Origin: Anastatus disparis
Lineage: Eukaryota > Arthropoda > Insecta > Hymenoptera > Eupelmidae
Assembly (NCBI GenBank): GCA_017163975.1
Contig: JAFFSR010000249.1
Coordinates: 1,180,501 to 1,244,500, forward strand
Direction of reading: 5' to 3'
Length of the DNA: 64,000 nt
Below are positions 56,877 to 64,000 of this stretch, piece after piece. Both the position numbers and the translations under genes were made by a program. The notes below the pieces were generated by a model, which was given only the letters and a program-made list of their open reading frames with translations, had not been told where the DNA came from and searched no databases. How positions within the stretch are numbered: position 1 is the first letter of the stretch; every line of letters starts with the position of its first letter.

Positions 56877-57054
56877 AAATAAACTTTGACAAATTAACAA
56901 TAGATAATAATAGTGATTCAGATTCTGATTATGATAACAGTATACCACCAGATATACTGGAACAAGCAAAGATAATTTGTTTAGACCTACTTCAAAAAAC
57001 TTCAAAACGTAACGAAAAACGAAGCATACAAACTCTTTTTTGGAAGAAATTTTA
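56877..57054 (+). pseudogene. Short frame resembling an element-encoded N-terminal domain
   Basis: A 58-codon open stretch contains an acidic SDSDSDYDNS run, then IPPDILEQAKIICLDLL and a basic end. The pattern (Pro-Pro, a helix ending in LL, then Lys/Arg) recalls the N-terminal helix of tyrosine-recombinase-like element proteins, but this is weak. There is no start codon at the beginning, and it stops at TAA-TAG. It could be a lone exon or a fragment. Confidence 0.25.
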
Positions 57055-57257
57055 ATAGTTCACTTTAATGAACTTTCGATGAAATTTCAATCTTCTTCGT
57101 TGTGGTCTCGCTATTCAATGTTTTAAACAACAATTTCGTCATATGATAATGTTAAGTCCTGGCTTTCACCAAGACTAAATAAAAGTGTATGATTTGATTA
57201 TGTTGAATATTTTTGTATGATTTTAAATATAAATTTAAATTAATTTGGAATAATTAA

Positions 57258-58655
57258 ATTAATTATTAAATTATAATTATGAAAGATGAATGTATGTATA
57301 ATCTAGTGGTGAAATGAACTCCACCAATATTTAATTCAGTAAATCGTTCTCACAATTGAAATATATTGGAGAATATTTATTTAGAGTACTTAAATAGAGA
57401 ATATATAAATTGAATATTCTTACCTTGATTGATTCAAGTAGATAAAGGCTGGATACAGACAGACAAAGAATAGATATAGGGACAATTTGAAATAAGACTC
57501 GAGTCGAATATAAGTAACTTTTAAGATATTTATTAGACACTTGTAAAAATAATTAATATTGAATACAATAACTTTGTTTGAATTTGAATTTGAATTTAAA
57601 TTTGAATGACAGGATTTACGATTTGGTACCAACGATGATCCCGGGGTAGTGCCCACTGTCGTCAATTTCAGTCAGCTTTTATAAGATTCATCTTAACATA
57701 ATTTCATTAAGTAATAAGTAGGTCTTGCTTGTTTTATGATTTAATAATTTCGAAGTCAACGAATTTCGTTGCTTAATATCAACTTAAAGTTTCTTTACTG
57801 CTTAAGTTAACACATTCTTTCATTGTTCGATGACTGTTTAATTAGTTCATCAATATCATGTTAAGAAAAAGATATTTAGAAATTATAAATTGAAAAGTAA
57901 TATAAAAGATACGTCGTGACGTAACACCTTGGGGCTCAAAAGATTGCATATCAGAAGGATAGGCAATCGTAAAAACAAAACAGTTATCTGTTACATCACA
58001 ACGTATCCTTAGATATTATTTTTTGACTTACAATTGTTAAAATATCTTTTTACTAACATGATATTGATGAACTAATTAAACAGTCATTGACCAATAAAAG
58101 AATGGGTTAACCTAAGCAGTAAAGAAACTTTAAGTTGATATTAAGCAACAAAATTCGTTGTTTCGAAATCACTAAATCATAAAACAAGCAAGACCCATTT
58201 ATTATTTAATGAAATCATGTCAAGATAAATCTTATAAAAGCCGACAGAAATTAACAAGGGGCATTACCCCAGGATCATCGTTGGTACCAAGTCATAAATC
58301 CTGTAATTCAAATTTAAATTCAAATTTAAATTCAAATAAAGTTATTGTATTCAATATTAATTATTTTTACAAGTGTCAATAAATATCTTAAAAGTTTCTT
58401 ATATTCGACTCGAGTCTTATTTCAAATCGTGCCTATATCTATTCGTTGTCTGTCTGTACCCAGCCTTCATCTACTTGAATCAATCAAGGTAAGAATATTC
58501 AATTTATATATTCTCTATTCAAATACTCTAAATAAATATTCTTCAATATATTTCAATTGTGAGAACGGTTTACTCAATTGAATATTGGTGGAGTTCAATT
58601 CGCCACTAGATTATACATATATTTATCTTTCATAATTATAATTTAATTGATAAAT
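57258..58655. mobile_element. 1.4-kb foldback element
   Basis: The left arm 57258-57925 (for example AATCTAGTGG near 57299 and CTCCACCAATATT) is an inverted copy of 57990-58655. The spacer 57926-57989 includes CCTTGGGGCTCAAA, which recurs just outside the element near 58707. The arms contain GGTACCAACGATGATCC and a run of AATTTGAATTTG-like repeats. No gene; the open frames on both arms are mirror images of each other. Confidence 0.65.
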
Positions 58656-58914
58656 ATACATATTTTTTTATTTGAATAGATACTAATGCACAAGGGTACG
58701 TTTTATTTCGTACACCTTGGGGCTCAAAGATTGTACATAAACAATCGTAATAAGTAGTAAAATGTATTTTACAATGATTTTGGTGTGTTTTACAAAAGGT
58801 GAATAACATATTGCTAATGAAATTCAGCAAGAAAAAATGACAATACTCGATATGTCTTACAAAATATAGGTGAATGACATGTAGGTGTGCAATTTAGATT
58901 TTTCTTTTGACTCC

Positions 58915-61058
58915 CCTACTGAAAAAAATGACATGAGATCTCACGATTGAAAATGAAACGAGATCTCATATAAGAACTCATATGAGATCTCACGTGAGAT
59001 CTCATGTACCGCAAAATTTTATTTTTCCTGATGCCTGATCTCACGTGAGATCTCATGTGAGATCTCATGTGCGAAAAGTATAATTTTTCCCGATACCCGA
59101 TCTCACATAAGATCTCACGTGAGATCTCATGTGCAAAAAAATTTGATTTTTTCCTACACTTATAGTTGTAATTAATGTCAACAAATATAAAATCTAAATT
59201 TTGGTCTATAATTCAATTTATTTATATATTATATATATTAATGAAATTACGATTAAATGATTCTACACTACATCTACAAAACAATCGTTATCTAAAGCAT
59301 GCTATTATGGATTATGGTTTTAAACTATATTCGAGCGTAATTATACTTGGCGATTGAATAATAATAGAAACAAAATTTTTACGAAGATTTAGACGTTATT
59401 TACAAGTAATATTTAAGATACTAGTCACTACAATTATGCATATCGCCTTTTACACTCGAGAAGGCCATAACTTTTCAGTGAGGTCTGGAGCCATGACGTT
59501 CGTATACAAAGGTTTGTACAGAATTTGTTTATTCAAAAAATGAGATACTTATTTCATATCACAGACGAAATCATGTATACGAGGCTCGGGGTCAGTTCAC
59601 TGAATAATGACAGTTTTTCTAATCAATAGGTAGTGTCGTTCTATGACGCACGCTGCATCTGGTTCAGATTTACGGCATAACACGTCTTACCAATTGTTAC
59701 ACAATTTGCATGTCGTCGTAAAAACAGTTGCAGCTTCACTTATGTCTTAGAACATTATGACAAACTACCTTCAATGAACTGACAGTGACTTAATACTTAT
59801 TATCTTTTTTTTATCATACTGATAAATTATTTTTACATATCATTTACAATAGCGTCTTACAGATTTAAATAATATAGGTTTTTCTGACTCAAGAATTATT
59901 GATTTTACTTTTATTTTAAAGTAATATCGCAATCTTATTGCTTCTTTCCATGATTCAGTCGTGAATCTACCGTAATATGAACAATTTCATATAAATTATA
60001 TAAACGTTAAAAGTAAGGTAATACACATATTTTAGTATTATACTATTTTACATGTTAAAGGTCAGTTTCAGACGAGATTTTAGGCATTTTTTACTGATTG
60101 AAAGTAACTAAAAAAGTAATTCAATTTCTTTTTAATAAAAATACATATCATAATTGCTTTCACTTGTGAATATCTATTCATTTTATCGTATGAGAAACGG
60201 AAGTGTGTACATTAGTCAAAATTCTTTTCTAGCTATTTTCGATCAGTAAAATTAGTCGGAAGCTGATCCTTAATTGGAAAGTGACGCCATGAAATACCAT
60301 GCAAAAACAAAAATTAGAACTACTAACCCCGGGCAAGATACGTTGGGTCATATAGCTCTACTAAATTTATTGAATATGATGATGTTCTAGTGTGCGAATA
60401 TGTATTTATAATATTAGTGTGATTATATAAATTGAGGGCATGGTGATGCTTCCCCCTTCTGATAATATTTCTGATCCAAGTTTATGTTTCACTTCAATAA
60501 AAAAATTAGTAGGATTCAACTTGAGTGCGAACAACTAACGAAATCTACCAAATACTTAAAAAGTTATGTACAAATTAGCAATTTATAGTATTTCGGAGTT
60601 AGGTTTGGCAACTTTGATATATTATTTGCGATTCAAGTTCATAAAAAAATAACCGCTCTAAAGGATTTTTTTATTTTAACTAAAATAATGGTATTAATAT
60701 AGCTAATGTCAAAATTTGTCAAAATTTAAATAACAAGCCAAAAAAAATAAAAAAGTAATAAATATCTTTTTCAAAATTTTTAAATTGAATAAAATATATA
60801 AGAGATCCCATGTGAGATCACATATGAGATCGCACACGAGATTGCATATGAGATGTCACGTGAAATCGCCTATGAGATCGCATATGAAATCGAATGTATA
60901 TGCGTTAAATTTTTAAAATAAAATAAATATATGTGCGATCTGACATGAGATCTCACATACATTTATTTTATTTTCAAAATTCAACGAATATATATGAGAT
61001 TTTATGGGCGATTTCATATGAGATCTCACATGAGAATTCATACAATATTTTCAGTAGG
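58915..61058. mobile_element. Element with CCTACTGAAAA ends and subterminal GAGATCTC arrays
   Basis: CCTACTGAAAAAAATGACAT at 58915 is mirrored by ATATTTTCAGTAGG ending at 61058. Just inside each end are arrays of ATGAGATCTCACGTGAGATC-like palindromic words (58937-59140 on the left, about 60800-61040 on the right, more diverged). The centre, about 1.6 kb, has no gene but includes the dispersed repeat 60443-60720. No target duplication is seen. Confidence 0.55.
60443..60720 (+). repeat. Dispersed repeat; unoccupied counterpart of the Penelope site
   Basis: Related to 48155-48442. Where that copy carries the Penelope dimer, this one reads continuously through TAACTAAAATAATGGTATTA and on into ATATAGCT. 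Confidence 0.65.
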
Positions 61059-61151
61059 TATGATTTTTCTCGGATTGTTCTTTAAATTTAAACATATTTA
61101 CACTCTTCCGATTCTCATTTATTTAAAATAAGTTCATACCTATAAGTAGAA

Positions 61152-61220
61152 TAGGTGGTAGCGCAGGGACTAAGGCTCTTGGCTCATGCTGTAGTAGACC
61201 AAAGTTTAATCCCCGGGGAA
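61152..61220 (+). other. tRNA-like sequence, possible SINE head
   Basis: GGTAGCGCAGGG (61157-61168) resembles a tRNA A box and AGTTTAATCCC (61203-61213) a B box, with appropriate spacing. It is followed by AATTTTTCTGAATTTTTCTC, as in many SINE bodies. No tail or second copy is proven. Confidence 0.45.
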
Positions 61221-61669
61221 ATTTTGGAAAAATTTTTCTGAATTTTTCTCTGTGAAATAAAACTAGGAGACCACACTGAAAAACTTTTTGTACGAAAACA
61301 CTATGATAAAAAGCAAAAAGTGTTTAGGCACGAACGTATTAATGCTCTAGTTTACGAATGTTCGTAGTTATTCAGCACGAAGATCGTAGTGCATGAGCTG
61401 CAGAAAACGGTACAAGTAAAACCCTCTGACGCTCGAAGTTAAGGGCTATGAATTTCGTAGAATATATGATTGATACTAATATCATATGTGTATACTTTGA
61501 ATTTCGTAGCTCAGCACTATGAGCTTCGTAGTAAAATCACACGAATATTCAAAACTCGAAAAGAGAGTCGAGTGCGGCTCTCCCACTCCTTCACACAAAA
61601 AGCAAATGAGGGGAAAAGATAAAACTCACGCTTTATGAGAAAAACTGCCTCGATTGAAATGGCGTTCTT
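61221..61669. other. Non-coding sequence downstream of the tRNA-like head
   Basis: Contains several TTCGTAG and CTACGAA words (61340-61530). Possibly a SINE body; otherwise nothing recognised. Confidence 0.3.
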
Positions 61670-62712
61670 TAATAACATATATATTATTTATTTATAGATA
61701 TAAAATTAAAAATATATTTTAATATTTTACGCAATCTGAGTGTAAAAAAAATTTAAATAAGCATTTTGAAAAGCCAATAATTCAAAGAAATTATTTAATC
61801 TATTTGTTAAAATTATTCTAATTATTATGTCAGCCAAACTTTGCTAAAAATAAAATGTTAAGAAATATTTTTATTGTTAATCTATAGTTATATTATATTT
61901 TTAGCATAATAAATATAACTTAATTTTTTGTAAATATTTATTTCGTTTGAATGAAATTAAAATTATATTTACATTAAAACTTCTTAACAATACTATTGGT
62001 TTTAGTTTTTATATAAGAATAATTTGATGTAAAGATATATTTGTTATATTCTATTGAAGATAATGGTATATACATGTAAGCAAACATTCTATAACTACAT
62101 TAATAGTAAATATAATAGAAAATTTTTTAGTAAAGTTTTGTGTTCCTCAAAATAACGGAACGGAAACTGTTAAAAATTGTTTAAAAACAGTGACATTAAA
62201 AGTTAAAAGTTCTAGAGAATGACTCAAATAAGCGATACTAAAAAAATAATTTTATAAAACTAAAAAAATTTCTATTATATTTACTATCAATGTAGTTATA
62301 AAATATTTGCTTACATCTATATACTATTATCTTCAATAGAATTATAACAAATATATCTTTACATCAAATTATTATTATATAAAAACTAAAACCAATAGCA
62401 TTGTTAAGAAGTTTTAATGTAAATATAATTTAAATTTCATTCAAACGAAATAAATATTTACAAAAAATTAAGTTATATTTATTATGCTAAAAATATAATA
62501 GAACTATAGATTAACAATAAAAATATTTCTTAACATTTTATTATTAGGAAAATTTGCCTGACACAATAATTAGAATAATTTTAACAAATAGATTAAATAA
62601 TTTCTTTGAATTATTGGCTTTTCAAAACGCTTATTCAAATTTTTTTTACACTTAGATTGCGTAAAATATTAAAATATATTTTTAATTTTATATCTATATA
62701 TAAATAATATAT
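61670..62712. mobile_element. 1.0-kb AT-rich palindrome
   Basis: The left arm from about 61676 (ATATATTATTTATTTATAGA) is mirrored to 62712. The arms match for roughly 480 bp (for example TATTGGTTTTAGTTTTTATA near 61996 and its inverse near 62380), with a unique centre near 62140-62210. No gene. Likely a non-autonomous foldback. Confidence 0.7.
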
Positions 62713-62759
62713 GGGTCAATCCACGTCAACCGGATCAGTGCTGAGTCCAGAATTCGACG

Positions 62760-63510
62760 CAACTGAGAAAGATGTTTGACGGCTCATTTTAAAGCTTGAA
62801 GTCTAAACTTTATCATGTTGAGTGCGCTTTTGAAAAAAAAAGATGGCGACATCAATATGGCGGCCATAACCTGAGAAATCATAGGAGTGAAACCATATTT
62901 ATACTGTCACTCAAAGTAATTGTGACCGAATTCTATACTTAAGGCCTTATTTTAAAGCTTTAATATTGAGCTTTAAAAAGCAATTCGTACCGCAACGAAA
63001 TTCAAAATGGCGGCATCGACATGGCGGCCAAATCCTGAGAAATGATAGAAAAGGTACCACATTTAGCTGTTGTTCAAAGTAATCGTAACCAAATTATGTA
63101 TTTAAGTCTAATTTAAAAGCCTGAATACTAAGCTTCCAAATGCACCGTAAACTTTAACAAAAATCAAAATGGCGGTATCAATATGGCGGCCAAAACCAGA
63201 GAAAAGGTATAAAATACACCATATTCCTGCTGCTATTGAAAGTAATGGTGACCAAATTGTATGTTCAAAGTCTAATTTTAAAGCCTGAAAACTAAGCTTT
63301 AAAATGCACCTTGCACTGCAACAAAAATCAAAATGTCGGCCAAAACTTGAGAAATGATAGAAAAGGCACTTTATTTTGCTATTTTTCAAAGTAACTGCAT
63401 CTAAATTACGTATTAAAGGTCTTATTTTGAAGCCTGAACACTAAACTTCAAAATTCACCGTGTACTTAACAAAAAACAGATAGCGTCTTCAGTATGCCGG
63501 CTTAAAACTC
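62760..63510 (+). repeat. Tandem repeat of about 162 bp with paired ATGGCGGC motifs
   Basis: Five diverged units start near 62842, 63004, 63167, 63327 and 63478. Each has AAAATGGCGGCATC, then AATATGGCGGCCA (one of the pair is missing in the fourth unit), CCTGAGAAATGATAGAAAAG, CAAAGTAATCGTAACCAAAT and TTTTAAAGCCTGAA. The units diverge by perhaps 20-30 percent, so the array is old. The minus-strand open frame across it is incidental. Confidence 0.75.
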
Positions 63511-64000
63511 ATACATTTTCAGGAATGAGCTTAATTTACGCTGTCAGAGTATAATATAAAAGACCTTTTTATGTTTGAGTATAGCGCTAAAAAATGTTCT
63601 CTTCTATAAAAATAATGAGAGCAGATTAAAATTAATATTCAAATTGATGCTTTTGGTAATCTCCATAGAATTCTTGGATTTTTTCATTACCTAAGTGATT
63701 CTGACATGATTTTTATTATAGTGTATACTTTATTTTGTAAAATAAATTTCTAGCTATAAACGGTCCCTCCCTTTAAAGTTTTTTTTTAATAGATATTACA
63801 AATTTGTATTGATGCTGAAATAAATCATTACTTATTCTATAGTTCTATTGAAAATAATTTACGAGTTTTTCATTATGCGTTGCATCATCATTCTACGTAA
63901 ACTGTTGTTCTCAAATTAGTTATAAAATTTTGTATATTTTCTTACTCAAATCTTTGTATTTTTTATTAGGCTTTTATAAGATACTGAAAAGGAACTTACA
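63511..64000. other. Non-coding AT-rich end of the window
   Basis: No gene or repeat recognised. Confidence 0.4.

Noticed and set aside
58937..59140. Regular palindromic words suggesting a CRISPR-like array
   Set aside because: Eukaryotic context, no constant spacer length, no cas genes; the words lie inside a mobile element end.
63108..63389. 93-codon minus-strand frame
   Set aside because: It lies across the 162-bp tandem array and follows its periodicity.

Overview
The window looks like repeat-dense, AT-rich DNA from an invertebrate nuclear genome, most likely an insect. The evidence is the mix of hAT, Helitron, Penelope-like, Gypsy-like LTR and TTAA- or TA-flanked miniature elements, the TA and TC microsatellites, and the lack of any bacterial gene organisation. 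I could not name a host gene. Almost every supportable coding stretch belongs to a mobile element, and most are broken. An ant or related hymenopteran would fit, but that is a guess.

Layout, left part. Positions 1-12431 form a giant foldback: a left arm (93-3420) and a right arm (10823-12431) are inverted copies of each other. The left arm carries a TA-flanked element (1313-3061) whose empty site is preserved in the right arm. The interior holds palindromic elements, three related TTAA-type miniature elements, and one apparently complete hAT transposon (7152-10726, perfect 8-bp duplication, one uninterrupted transposase frame). The right arm stops abruptly against a fragment of a second transposon family (E2, 12432-13370), whose longer copy lies at 20870-24810. 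Between them are a Helitron helicase remnant (about 14210-15715), a GA-rich tract, a tandem repeat carrying a TTAA miniature element, and a probable solo LTR (17820-19155).

Middle part. A coiled-coil reading frame resembling a retroelement ORF1 (minus strand, 24932-26015 plus 29049-29135) is split by a third transposon, E3 (26016-29048, TTGT duplication). Then come a 1.1-kb palindrome built of AGCTAAAAATAC-like units (30676-31785), a tRNA-like sequence, a TTAA foldback (33232-33987), and a doubly nested structure at 34147-36664. In the last, a tandem array of a 322-bp unit sits inside an element that itself interrupts one terminal repeat of a smaller element. A Gag pseudogene (38810-39850) and a transposase pseudogene split by a GACGTC-rich miniature element (40159-42345) follow.

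Right part. A Gypsy-like LTR element without a recognisable pol gene (43480-47794) has a TTAA element inside one LTR. It is followed by a head-to-head inverted dimer of a Penelope-like element (48443-55104) with a 13-bp target duplication. A related sequence at 60443-60720 preserves the unoccupied site. Its terminal repeats carry a hammerhead-ribozyme-like core. The last 9 kb has more palindromes, a GAGATCTC-type repeat element, a tRNA-like SINE head and a 162-bp tandem repeat with paired ATGGCGGC motifs.

How the parts relate: they do not form a pathway. They form a layered insertion history, and the order of several events can be read directly from target duplications and preserved empty sites. 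Only the hAT element looks capable of encoding a full-length protein; the plus-strand Penelope copy is interrupted by just two in-frame stops.
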